In this document: in pieces, positions 45,891 to 57,379 of the stretch
Position numbering within the stretch: the stretch's first letter is position 1
Layout of the letters: the number at the start of each line of letters is the position of its first letter
DNA from: Lophius americanus
Taxonomy: Eukaryota; Chordata; Actinopteri; Lophiiformes; Lophiidae
DNA: 64,000 bases
Assembly (NCBI GenBank): GCA_037951165.1
Contig: JBBDHG010000028.1
Coordinates: forward strand, 7,683,001 to 7,747,000
Direction: 5' to 3'
Position numbers and translations under genes: made by a program
Notes under the pieces: generated by a model
Seen by the model: only the letters and a program-made list of their open reading frames with translations
What the model was told of the DNA's origin: nothing
The model's database searches: none

Positions 45891-46136
45891 CTAGCAAAAA
45901 TTGAAAAGTGAACATTGTTAAATTGTTACGCAGGAACTTCATTCTTTCAGGACAATGTTAAAAAAATACAGTAGTTTATTACTTGTATTAAAGGCTACTA
46001 TAGCTGCTCCATTTTTATAGTGTACTACTCCTGCATATACACATAGCATATTGAATATATTATACTGTATCTACTCATTGTATACCACATTGTTTAGTCA
46101 TTGTACAATATATTATATTGTATGATATATTGATAA

Positions 46137-47767
46137 AGGAGGTGCACCAATCAATCAGCGCCAGGGGACCTATTTTGATGTAATCGGCAATCAGCCGAAC
46201 AGCCTCTCCCCGCCGATTTCATTTGGGTGACACTAATGTGTAGAACATCTAAACCAAGCATGAGATACCACTGCTCAGAACATCTCGCAAATAAATGTAA
46301 GATTTATTATGACTAAGTAAACTTTATTAGGTCTCTTTAGGTGGACTCAGGAATGCTGCAGCAATGTTGTGATGATTATGTGCTCTTTGTACGATGTACT
46401 GTCATAATGGCTGCTTTTGAAATATTTTTGTCATTGATTAAAGAATGTGTGAGAGAATATAGTCTTTCCTTGTCTCACATCAGCAAATCAGCACTTTTTT
46501 TCGATTCAGCCATTCACATCATGTTGTCCAGCACATGAAATACAAATTAAGTGAAGTGCTAGCATTAAAAAAAAACGTTAAAAAAACTATGCAGATGCCA
46601 ATACCTGTCTTGATCATTATGGAGGTGGGTTTGGTTACGTAATAATAATGTAATAAAAGGTTTTTGAATGACCTCACTTCCCATGAATTCCTTTGGATCA
46701 GAGATTTTCATATTAAGTTCCTGCCAGAGCACAATCTGCTTTATTGTAGTTGAAATGTGGTTGCCTGTAGATCTCAACAAAAAAAAGTTTAATATCCTTT
46801 CTGAAACCCGCAGGCAACCATCCCAGATCTAGTCAGAGACCGTGGGAACCAGGAGTGAAGTATGATTAAAACAGGGTCCCCAGGTCAATATGACATTTCT
46901 AAGTTGTCTTTAAATTGTTGTAGCATGGTTTTTGTATGGACAGAATCGTTTACTACTGGTAGCTCTTCATTTTCGAAACCAAGGCAGTTGTTGTTAGTGT
47001 GTGTTCTAATGGCAGATTCTACCAAGCCCAAAATAAATTTAAAAAAAACACATTCCTGATTAGACTCTGCTCTGAGACGCTGTTCATTTAACTAAATGAA
47101 ACACTTCATTAAAGCACTGGAGGTTGTCCGAGGACTGAAAAGTTGGAGGATGTGATGCAATTATAGGAATCCAAACTCCGGTCTGTGGTTAGGGAGATTG
47201 GGGTTTTGATTAAATTGAAGGCTAATTTTTACCCCAATAATTGTAAGGAAGTTAATGTGTCTGGGTCAGAGGTTGTGTTAATGCGAAAATGTGAAAATGC
47301 CCATACTTCCATTTGTCTTTTCTGTTACTGTTGATGATGAATTAAGGAGCAACATAGCAAAGTCCTGATTCTGGAGTAATGTTGCAATGCATCTTGGTAA
47401 GGGTTTGAACTGACTGTGGGTGCTATCACTATTTTTAATACATACATTTGTAAAGGAGAGGGAATAACAGACAACTACTAGGCCTATTCTGTCATCCCGA
47501 GTAGTAAGGGTATATCCCTTAAAAGTTCCCAATCCCAAGCATTGTACACTCCTCAAATTAAATGTGAAGTTATGGCAACAGTATTTTTGGTGAAAAATTA
47601 AAAAAAGATCCACTTTTAGGTCATGAGACTTCAATTTAGCAGCTATTCGTATGCCTATCTACAAATTTTAAAACTTTAAAGAAAAAAATCGGAATTGCCA
47701 AAATCGGTATTGGCCGGTCTTTATAAAAAACAGTGATTGCTAGAAAATTGCAATTGGTGCACCTCTG
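46137..47767. mobile_element. Non-autonomous hAT-like element with 8-bp target duplication
   Basis: Termini: AGGAGGTGCACCAAT at 46,137-46,151, and at 47,753-47,767 the reverse complement of CAGAGGTGCACCAAT. The flanking octamers are ATTGATAA (46,129-46,136) and ATGGATAA (47,768-47,775), 7 of 8 identical, fitting the 8-bp duplications of hAT transposons. Subterminal ATCGGCAATCAGCCG and AATCGG..TATTGGCCGG words support it. No transposase or BED finger is seen, so it is non-autonomous or deeply decayed. A family A fragment lies near its right end. Confidence 0.8.
47480..47625 (+). repeat. Family A head fragment inside the hAT element
   Basis: 'TAGGCCTATTCTGTCATCCC', 'GTATATCCCTTAAAAGTTCC', 'CTCCTCAAATTAAATGTGAA', then 'ATGGCAACAGTATTTTTGG' is a family A head. 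The body and tail are missing. Confidence 0.65.
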
Positions 47768-47775
47768 ATGGATAA

Positions 47776-48664
47776 TCTATACAATATAAAAATATAATTA
47801 ATATATGTATATATATACATCTATGAATCACAAATAAACAATTATAAATCCGTATATCTACAAATCCATATATATATATCTATCTATTATATATAGGATT
47901 TATATATTGCTATCTTTATTATTAGTTTTTATTCAGCGTTTTATCCAAAACTGTTGTTCTCAGGGGTATTTCAAGACACAGACTTAACAAATCCTTGATT
48001 TAGTGACTGAGCTCGGGCTTGACCAAGGCTGTTTATTTGGAATTTTATCCAAATAATCTTGATGGATGGCAGATAGATTCATTAATATATCTCCTTTGAT
48101 TTTAGACATATTTATAATATCAGTCAATGGCTATACTTCCAGTAATTTTCAATATAAAATATTTACCGATGCTGTTTTTTCAATTGAAAAAAAAACAAAA
48201 ACACGGAGAGCAAGGCAAAGAGCTCAGGTGTGAAACGTCTCACACCACATTGTGAGATGTTTGAGACGCACAGTTTTAATATGTCATTCAGATAAATTAT
48301 GGACTAAAAGCTCAGACAACCTGGGTCTCTGAGAACTCTCCCAACGTCATGCTATCAACGAGAAAATGAGAGACAGATACGTCACATCTGACAGCTCTGC
48401 TTCAGGCTCAGAAGGAGGAGGAGTCAGGGAGCAAGCTTGGTTGTTCTGGAGTTAAAACTTCAAGCGAGAAGGTTAGGTTCATAGAATATAACCCAGAGTT
48501 TCCCTCATCTCAAGCTTAACCAAGTCAAGATCCACTAAGCCCGCTTCCTTAAATACCCCGCTGTAAGCCGCTAGTGATCTTCCATCCAGGAACTTTAAAA
48601 ACTAAAACTATAACCCCTTGAAAAATCTCTACTAGAATTTCAAAAAGAAACCATCCTTACGTTA
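47776..48664. other. Unassigned, very AT-rich
   Basis: Interrupted (AT) and ATATCTAT-type simple sequence over about 47,790-47,910; otherwise nothing recognised. Confidence 0.4.
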
Positions 48665-48785
48665 TCGTATACCCAACAACAAAATTGTGAAATGATCCAC
48701 CAGCTTGTTTTTTGAGTTATTTACATGAAGTTTCCATAATATCCGAGACTTAATGAGGATATAATTCGGTTATACTTGGTGATAC
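48665..48785 (+). repeat. Family A tail fragment
   Basis: 'AATTGTGAAATGATCCACC', 'TTTTTTGAGTTATTTACATG', 'TTTCCATAATATCCGAGACT' and AATGAGGATATAATTCGG match the end of a unit and the tail. Confidence 0.6.
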
Positions 48786-49849
48786 ATTTTTCAGATCAAC
48801 CAGGAACGTTCATGTTGACAACACCATAAGAAGACAAAATAGTTAGAAAAAACATTTTAACAACGACAGCAAGAACATTTAGAGGTAATGCTGCGTATTA
48901 TTTACAAAGACTGGATGATGCACTTCCTGGTAGGAGAATTACATGAGGAGAACTGAAGAGCAAGCAAACCTCTGTGTAACACAATGCTTTCAGAGCATTT
49001 ATTACAAGTGCTGTTAAAAGGTCACGACAAAGCATTCTGGAAAGAGATTGTTGTTATGATCATTATGCTTTTCTGCCGGGCAGCTGTTAAACCCAAGCTC
49101 GGCAACCAACCTCATCCACTGTCCAGTAATCCTAAGGTCAGCCATGTGTCACAGGCTGATATCATGTAACAGCGTCAATACCTAGCATCCACATTCACCT
49201 ACCTGTGTTACATCCGGGAGATATCGAACACTTAATAAAACACACACTCCTGGACTGAAATGTCACCATCGTAAGCAGATCTCTCTCAAAGCGTCGTGAC
49301 CTTTCCCTGTGTCAAACTTTGTGGGATGTCGGGCTGGGTGATGCAGCAGAATGGAAGCGATACTGAGGAGACCCACTGCAAAATGGAGAAGATATGGAGG
49401 TCTGCTCTGGAGTCATGTGAAGCCAGAAACGCTTGAAAGAGACCGGATTTAGGAGTTCATTTTTAGTCCCCAATTAACATTCTGCCTGTTGAAATCACCA
49501 AGGTAGAAATGGAATTAAATGAGATATAATGCCATCCCATAAAAAAATAAAGTTTCCTGTCTGTTTGACACCGACGTTATTTACCAAGAAACGTTCGTGA
49601 CAAATTATTATTACTTTAAAACAAATTACAGTGCAAGAAAATATTTGTAAAGTTGTTTTTTTTTAATCTCTATGCAAAATTTCTGCAGTAAAAAATTCCA
49701 TTTCCAGAGAATCCAATTATCTGAAATGAAAGTGAGTCCTCACATATTTTCACTCTGCAGAAATTAAATTCAAAATGGAAGACAATTAAACAAATAAAAG
49801 GTTATCTTTGCTCATTGAGAGTTAGAGGTGCTTTTTCTTTTCTCTGTTT
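48786..49849. other. Unassigned stretch
   Basis: No repeat recognised; mixed composition. No exon can be supported. Confidence 0.3.
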
Positions 49850-50400
49850 CTGGATTTATGGCATCCAGCAGGCTCCCGTCACTCAGAGTGACTGAATTCA
49901 AGCACAAATCGTATCCAAGCCGGGCAGTACATATTCTCAGTTTGTCTGAGTAAATCTTGACTCATGCAGGAAAAGGAGGATATTAAGTTTATGCCAGGCC
50001 ATATTCTCAGAATTTGTCATCATAGCTTATATAGTGGATGACATTTACGAAGCTGTGTTCATTTATTAAAGTGTGAGAATAAAATAGCATTTGTGGTGGA
50101 GTAATTATCTCATTATGCAGAGTTTCATATCACCCTGTGGAGAGAACAGTCCACTGTATGATCAAAGAGCAGTGGATATTGAGTATGTTATTGATCAGCA
50201 AATCTACAAAGGGTTGAGAAACTCATATTAAAATGGCAGAGAAAAGGACTTCATAATAGAGAAACTCTTCCACAGCCGATGTAAAGTGGATAATGGTTTG
50301 TTGCGCTGACGTTGGGTAAAATCAGTGACAGGAGTCTAATTAGCACAGGTCACTCCTGCTGGGTGATCGCTCTCTCTCCCTTTGCAGATCCCCACATAGG
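49850..50400. other. Unique stretch, candidate conserved non-coding element
   Basis: Non-repetitive over about 550 bp, with CACTCAGAGTGACTGAATTC near 49,880, GGTGGAGTAATTATCTCATT near 50,095 and GAGTCTAATTAGCACAGGTC near 50,331. Texture-based suggestion. Confidence 0.22.
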
Positions 50401-51834
50401 AGATGTTGAAGTTTCATAACCGCGGCTTTAAATGATCCTATATTGAGTCAAATTGTTGAATGCCTACAATTTGCATACTGATTCATGTCGTAAATCAGTG
50501 TAGTCTCCTTCTATAACATATTATCATATGTAACATGAAAAAAGTCTTAATTTTTGCATATTTAAACACAACAGTTGAAGAAAAGTAAAACGTGCTCATA
50601 GTGATGTGATGCAGTGCTCATGCGAAGGCTAATTTGACTGGCTAGAAAGACGTCACATGAGTTCATGCTTAAATGCGGACATATACTGTTCATTTATATT
50701 AATTAAAATTAGATAATCTTGCCATGAAAGTGTCATAAAATGGTGACATTATAATATGTTCTGGAAAGAAAAAGTTATAAAACAGCGTGAAGGTAAACAC
50801 AAAGACCTGACTCGAAAAACAATAGAGAGATATACCGATGAGGACCTTGCAGTCTGGTCTGGCTTCTGGTTAAGTAAGCTAGGCAAGTGCTGTTGCAATT
50901 GCTCCTGTGGGGAAGAAAGTGCAGCGAGAGCTTAGCCTGTGGCCCCAGGAAGTGGCAAGATTCAGGCAGCCAGAGAGCTGCCAGTTTCTTTCCCATTCGC
51001 TTTTCTGAGCCAACTCAGTATTCCTCAACGTGTGGACATCATTATTTACGTCTCATTGGTTTCACAAGTCAGGTCTTAATTTTTTCTTTTGACTGCGAGA
51101 TTTCATGTTTTGCTGCATTTTCTCGTACTAAATAACAAGTAACAACGTATCCATTATCTGTTAATAAGTAACAACGTATCCATTATCTTCTATCTAGTTG
51201 GTATTAAAAGGCAAAGCTGTTTTTCATATTTCTGCCACTTCAACATTTCTCTAGAGACTGTTTTCAGTTTGTTCGTTCAGGCGAACATATCTCCATAGAA
51301 GAGGATCCACCCCCTATGTAGATATAAAAGGCTTTTTCCAAACTAACCATACTAAATAATAATACACTGAAAAAACATAGTTATACATATTATTTTCCAT
51401 CTAATCAAAGATACCACTAGATTTAACTCGCTGTACTTTAGTATAACGTTTTTTCCATAGCTTAGAGTTTCAGGTGCTTTGAATACACATGAATTATTAC
51501 TTGGAGTTGTCAGTTTTAGCATTTGATGGTAAATGGCATTTTTGCATAAAATATGGTTTAATGAAACAAGAAACGTGTTGTTGAAACTTACACTAAGCTC
51601 ATCTTACTTACACGTCCTCATAAATAGAAAACACATAAAAAACATTTGTCATTACATTTCATAAAACCATTCAAGTATTTTCTAATTTGGTACCAGAAAA
51701 TAAGCTGTTATTTGCAAGTTTCTTCCGAAATGAGCTGCATTCCACTACTTGTTAATGAGTGTTGTTGATTTGCCTAATTGAAAACTGCCATGGTGAAATT
51801 ATACTATGAAATGTTTTACTGTAATTTTAAAGTC
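50401..51834. other. Unassigned stretch with a tandem duplication
   Basis: Two overlapping frames on opposite strands (50,775-51,135) mark a GC-richer patch, neither recognisable. A 29-bp tandem duplication lies at 51,137-51,194. Confidence 0.3.
51137..51194. repeat. 29-bp tandem duplication
   Basis: AAGTAACAACGTATCCATTA then TCT occurs identically at 51,137 and 51,166; the last few bases of each unit differ. Confidence 0.9.
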
Positions 51835-52295
51835 ATATCCTCGTACATAAGAAATATACAACCGACTTTTTCCAAAATCATTCCAGGTCTTCCTGACACT
51901 AAGGTCTGTGATGGTATAACATTTGAAAATTATCCATTAAAACGTTTTTCACGCATGTTCGTTTTTTTTCCGGACAGTAAAAAAAAAACTTTTTTTACTT
52001 AATCCGCATTCCCTGTGGATTAAGTAAAATATGAACCATCAGGGTATTTTATGATTTATAAAAAGTAGATCGCCCAGAGTTGATTCATATGCATCAATTT
52101 CACACTAAATCAGACCAATGGTTGAAAAATGATGTTCCAAACCCAAAATGTTTCCAAAATCAATCCAGTTCATCCTTGCACTCAAGTCTATTTCATATTT
52201 TTGAGTTTTAGCGTTAACACAAAGGAACTGCGGTGGATTCAGCGGTGGGGATGACAATGCCACAATAAAGCCGGCTTTAAGGGGATATAATAATG
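51835..52295 (+). repeat. Family A repeat, most of a unit, partial second and tail
   Basis: Words 'GAAATATACAACCGACTTTT', 'CATTCCAGGTCTTCCTGACA', 'AAAATATGAACCATCAGGG', 'CAGACCAATGGTTGAAAAAT', then the tail 'GGAACTGCGGTGGATTCAGC' and AAGGGGATATAATAATGACG. This is the last family A copy seen in the window. Confidence 0.72.
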
Positions 52296-52839
52296 ACGTC
52301 ACATATGTCCAAATTTCAATAAATGAAACGCTGCACAGTGGCCACATATTCATTGCATCTGAATCTGTTGATGCTTGTGAGCCTGTTAGTTTGTGTCCCA
52401 CACATTGCATCTTAATAAAAGTTGTAGCAGGCAGAATTACATCGTCACACACTGACCAGTGATATGCTGTGTCAAAAATTAATGTGACATGGGAAACAGA
52501 TCATTTGATACAAACTTTGAATATGCATCATTCATGTAATCAGCATTTTCATGAATTTTCATTTATTCTCTGATGTCAGCAACATTAAGGTTTTTTGTTG
52601 GCGACGCCATTGAACAAACCAGATGGCTACATGGGTGAGAGAGGAGAACTTCTCAAGTATGTTGACAGGTTGAAACCTGATAAACATTATTATCAGTAAG
52701 TGATCTGAGTTTCATATTCATGTCTCAATTTAAAGTATTTACTTCAGCAATTCCCCTTCTGCCTGCTGTAGTCCAAAAATCCTCTGCACAACTTCTGCTC
52801 CACATTTAATGCAGGAACAGTGATTACCAGAGTTGGCTA
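52296..52839. other. Unassigned stretch
   Basis: No recognised feature. Confidence 0.35.
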
Positions 52840-53155
52840 ATAGCGAGAAGGATCGGTTCAAGGTTCAAATCCACCACTGACCCCTGCATTGGTTCCATCT
52901 GGCTTGTTTTGAGGTGCACAGTGGCTTAGTGGGTCTCACTGATACCACTAAGGCTCATGAGGCTTCATCCCAGTGTCCAAAATCATGCAATACGGGAGAA
53001 TTAGAGACGCCAAATTGCCCACTGGTGTGAGAGTGAGTGTGAATGGTTGTTTTGTCTCTATGTGTTGAACCTTTGATCAACTGAGGATTGTCCTGGGTGT
53101 ACCCGGTGACCCTAAAAAACATAACTGCTTACAGAAAATGGATGGATGGATGTTC
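52840..53155 (+). repeat. Dispersed teleost repeat ending in TGGATGGA
   Basis: Decayed words of a common fish repeat: CAGTGTCCAAAATCATGCAA, TACGGGAGAATTAGAGACGC then CAAATTGCCC, GTGAGTGTGAATGGTTGTTT, TCTCTATGTGTTGAACC, CTGGGTGTACCCGGTGACCC and AGAAAATGGATGGATGGATG at its end. Class not known to me with certainty. A B-box-like GGTTCAAATCC near 52,869 may be chance. Confidence 0.6.
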
Positions 53156-55018
53156 TCAAAATATACTTAAGGCTTACGGAAGAACAGACATTACTTCTCC
53201 AAGCACTTCAACACTTCATGATAGTGTAATAGGAGTAACAGACTTAGCCCAGGATCATTAAAAGCAGAACTCACAGGCTAAAAGCCTTATGTGTTTTAGC
53301 CAATAGTTAGGATGGCGCTCAAAGATACAACACATCCTCCCGCAACAAACACTTTGATTAGGAGCAGTAAGAGAAATAACAAGATTACTGCTTCCAACAG
53401 TTCATCACGCTTTAGGAGAACAAAAACTATTGTTCTCTGCCTTTCTTGGTGGGATCATTAAGATAGTGGATATTATAACAGTGTGAGATTAATGGACGTC
53501 CTCTGCTGTGGAACAAAGCTCGTCAAGGCACACAGGATCCAGGTAATGAAGAAGCAACAAGAGTTAAGACTTCAAACAGTGCCGGGAAGATAAATTTGGA
53601 GTGCAGCAGTGGTCACTGCTGACTTATCACGCCTCAGCAGATGACTGAAATACCCAGATTGCATGCTGTGGTGCAGTGACATCTTTTTCCCTATAGTGCT
53701 TGTTATTTTAGCTTTGAAGGAAGACTTCCACAGTAAGCTGAAAGAAGGTCTCTCTGTAGTTAAAAATGTGTACCTTCTTCTCTAAGACTCTCATTTACGT
53801 TGTTTCTGGTATTCAATCATACCAGAAATGAAATGTATTTTGACCATCTGTTAATTGGCGTGTATATTTCAGTATATGCAAACAATTCTGTAAAGTTTGT
53901 TCTCTGTTTTCCTTCTAGGATCTTCCTCAACAAAGACAAGTACTGTCTTTGTTGAGGAAACCATGCTAAAGCTTTATGTATTTTGGGAGTTTGGACCCTG
54001 GCAACATAGCCCCGGTGCTAAATGGTGGACACTAATATTCGCTAAAGGTACTAAAGTTAAATTATTTTTTGACGGCCGATCCCCACAGCAACAGTTGGTG
54101 CATTTATATTATGTAATATTCTTCACTGGCAGGTATCTACCATGGTGAAGGAGGTAGCTCACGCCGGATGAGGATCAGCTGTTGCAGTCAGGTTCTGCTG
54201 TCCCCTAAAAATTCCCAAAATGTAGGAGCCTTGATCATTTCTATGTTTGTGCTCCCCGCTGTATTTCGAGGAGATTGTGGCCCAGTAAGTAAGTGCAGCT
54301 GAGGAGACGTTGCCCACTTACGGGACGGTCATTCCCAATCAATCCCAACACTTTCTCTCTGATCTATATTTGTATGTCACAGAGGTTTCCCACTGCTCCA
54401 CAGGTATGGTTAAATACAAAACCTATGGCTACCCCAACTGGGTTGTCATCAAGTCAGCAAGGAAAGACCAGAACAACTCTACGGAGGAAAAGTATGACGG
54501 GCGTAGTAAAATGATCACCACATATTTGGCTGGTATTTCAAATACCTGACTCCAAAAACTAAGGAAGCCGCTTGGTGGTGTGGTGAAAAGAAGTTCTGTA
54601 TTTCTGAGTGAACTGTCAAGGTTAACTTTAAATCCACTCTTAAAATACACCCCTTCAAATCGGCCTAAGCACTGACAGTAACCTTGTAGCCCTGTCTTTT
54701 TTATTTACTTTGTATCGAGTGAGTTATTTTCTCGACTATTTTTATATCATTTGATGCAATGTTGATTTCCTGTCCTGAATATTTGTTTTTACTGCATGTT
54801 TTGTAAGGTGTCCTTGAGTATTTTGCAAGACGCCCAGAAATAATGTGCAACTTTTTTTAATTTAAATCCATCCATCCATCTAGCTGTCAGTCTGTCTAAA
54901 AGTTTCTGCGTTTGGTCCTTTTTATACAAACTAGTCAAACAAATTGCCATTGGTAGGATTCAATGAAGTAAAGATGATTGTTTAATCCATAGATTATTGA
55001 ATCTATGGCACTCAGACT
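53156..55018. other. Unassigned stretch with one hairpin
   Basis: Apart from the inverted repeat at 53,923-53,959 nothing is recognised. Frames at 53,897 and 54,293-54,549 overlap each other and resemble no family. Confidence 0.3.
53923..53959. repeat. Perfect 16-bp inverted repeat (hairpin)
   Basis: TTCCTCAACAAAGACA (53,923-53,938), 5-nt spacer AGTAC, exact reverse complement at 53,944-53,959. No T-run follows that would suggest a Pol III terminator. Confidence 0.92.
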
Positions 55019-55131
55019 ATTCAGGAAGATAGCGATGAAAGATGCGTTCCCTGAGAAGCAGCAGGTGTGTCCCCCCTTGGAGTCCGGATATCGGTGGTGG
55101 TGGCTGATGACTCTGCTGAGACTGATGAAAT
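55019..55131 (+). repeat. Family B repeat, copy 3
   Basis: CCCTTGGAGTCCGGATATCG, GTGGTGGTGGCTGATGACTC then TGCTGAGACTGATGAA match family B copies 1 and 2, 54 kb away. Confidence 0.6.
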
Positions 55132-56459
55132 ATGTAGTTGATTGATGTGAGGATAGTGTGGAGATTGACTACATTCCATACATATTCTATAATAAAAAGC
55201 TCTATATTTTGATGCAACCGGAAACGTTTTTGTTGCATTGAACAGGTGCCAGGTTGTTTGTTTTTTTAATATCTGAGAGGGATTGACTTGATTTGGCCAT
55301 TAACTGACTGAGAACAGCACCGATTACTAATATAGTAAAGGGAGTGACATGAAAAATGAGGCCCTGGCAATAAACTAGGAGTTATGCAATGTGTCCCGGA
55401 CTATTGTAGGATTGTTTTGTTCCTAAGCTTTCCAGTATGCTGCTTGGTGCTTGTGGGCATCTGCATTTGTGCATGTGTCTGGGCTGGCAGTATGATGGAG
55501 CGTAACCTGTTCCTTCCACCCAGAGAAAATGTTTTCATTAGGGACAGTTGTTTCTTCTCTCCCGTTTTTAAAAGTTATATTAAGTAAGGCTTAAAACCTA
55601 GAAGAATCTCTGAATATTACTGGGGTGTTCCCCAACTGGATTAAATCTTAACATCACATTCATTCAAAAGATTAATGTGGCTGATTCACCGCAGGAAGTG
55701 TGTTTGGATTAGGGTTTATGAGGATAACAGCTTGTACTCTTGCGACACCGCCACCCTCCTCCGATTATTTGGATGTATCACAAGAGATTCATCAAACCAC
55801 TTTAATCCAGGAAAGTGGAGGATCAGGTTTTATACAAGACATTTACTTCTCCAATACTCTTGTATTCTGAAAGCTTTAACGAGAGGTTTTGTTGGGGTGT
55901 TTTGGCTGAGAATTTTGTTCTAATACCCAGTAGGAGTGTTTGGACTGGACTGAAGACACATAAACTCTTCAATATTAATGTGTTCCATTACATGTATATT
56001 ACCTTCAACAAAGAGGTCATGCTTTTGCCACAACTGGTTCTCGTTTTTTGTCTATTATCAGGAATACCTGAAATGGACTATTACGTTTTTTTTTTTTTTT
56101 ACTTTATTAAGACTATTACATTTTTATTGTAATATGGATCATAATCATCTGGATCCAGAATTATTTTTAATGCATTCTGTAAAGTGATAGGGGATCTAAC
56201 TAGATGGATGAAATGACAGGGGATGCGTGATGAAAAACCTGTATACTGATGGAAGACCCTTGCTGCAGATTTTATACGGATGGTTTTGCACACTAACATA
56301 TACTGAGTTATTTTAGTAAAAACATTGCTGAGCTGATACTCCAGGGTAATAGGTTGAGTTGCTCTGACTTTATGTTAAAAAGTAGTGAGTCAGCATAATG
56401 AGTTGGAGATGGAACCTGGAATAAAGGCTGGTCATTCTTTCAAATTCTGCTTTTTTTAA
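55132..56459. other. Unassigned stretch
   Basis: No recognised feature; a 15-bp T tract at about 56,086-56,100. Overlapping frames at 55,675-56,187 are low in complexity and not convincing. Confidence 0.3.
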
Positions 56460-56550
56460 TAGTGGTGTGCGATACTGCAAGATTTGGTATCGATCTGATA
56501 CCAAGTAAATACAGGGCCAGTATCGCCAATAACACTACCAATACTTTTAA
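56460..56550. mobile_element. Terminal fragment of a DNA-transposon-like repeat
   Basis: AGTGGTGTGCGATACTGCAA then GATTTGGTATCGATCTGATA, CAGGGCCAGTATCGCCAATA form a terminus common in teleost non-autonomous hAT-type repeats. The opposite end was not found. Confidence 0.45.
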
Positions 56551-57374
56551 AAAATTAGGGTGGATGCATCTTCAAATTGCTAAATAGGAATGAGTTTTCA
56601 TGACCTTTAAGTGTTTTGTGATTTTTCGTTTGGATTATTAATTAGTTAAACCCAGGACAGAATTTGGGCAAAATTTACAGGTAAATAGAAAATAAGTTTT
56701 TGTTCAGAAAACGATAGAACAGAAACAAAAAATTCGTACCCAAACATTGTCACGTCTGGATTTTTTTTCTAAAATAAACAAAGTGCACAAAATTATCACT
56801 CGAGAACAAATTAAAATAATTTAATTCTTTCGGGTAGAGTGTCCAGAAACTACAAAACAAAGATTTAATAAAAATGTCTCCCTTCATTGCACTTCTTTTC
56901 TGGCTTTGAAAAATAATTAAAAATAAAAAAACAATTATTGAAAAATACAATAAATAAAGTGTCAAAACCCCAATGCCTTGAGTTCAAAGAAATATTCCCA
57001 GAAACTCCCCTTTGGGCCCTGTCCCCCATTGCAGAACAGAGGTTTTGGTTAGAGATTTTTATTAAGGAAAAGTATCATTTTAACATTTTCGATGTTACTG
57101 CACATCACCTGTGACTCACTAACTGTCCGGCCTTTGAAAGAATCCTCTCGGCTGGCACTGATGTTGCAGTCACAGAGAGCAGGGCGCAGGCTTGTGCAGT
57201 GAGCTAGGTGTTTCTCTGCTGTGTTGACCTCATTATAATCGCTATTATCTGTTATCCAGCACTGCATGAAATGATCAAGTAAATAGATAATGTAGTTTGT
57301 AAGATATATGCTGATATAGTCGTTTGACACGTCTGAGATATGGAGCTGACAGCCATGTTTTTACTGTGGTTGGT
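56551..57374. other. Unassigned stretch
   Basis: May be the interior of the repeat starting at 56,460, but no second terminus was found. Nothing coding. Confidence 0.3.
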
Positions 57375-57379
57375 GTATC

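Larger units (their letters stand above)
45355..45893 (+). pseudogene. LINE ORF2 C-terminal remnant with 3' UTR and TTATC tail
   Basis: The RT segment reads DFVHWCQWNHLQINAGKTKE then LVVDF, the motif just after the catalytic FADD box of fish Rex1/CR1/L2-type LINEs. It jumps by an internal deletion to the C-terminal piece ..SSFSDRLLHPKCVKERYLPA, in which 'HP.CVKERY' is characteristic. A stop falls near 45,634. The 3' UTR contains a (CA) microsatellite (45,636-45,692) and ends ATTGTGGGACTAATAACGG followed by about six TTATC units (45,862-45,890), the short tandem end such LINEs carry instead of poly-A. Confidence 0.85.

Noticed and set aside
53897..54549. Possible exon pair
   Set aside because: Frames overlap, resemble nothing known and lack convincing splice sites; the first one runs through the perfect hairpin.
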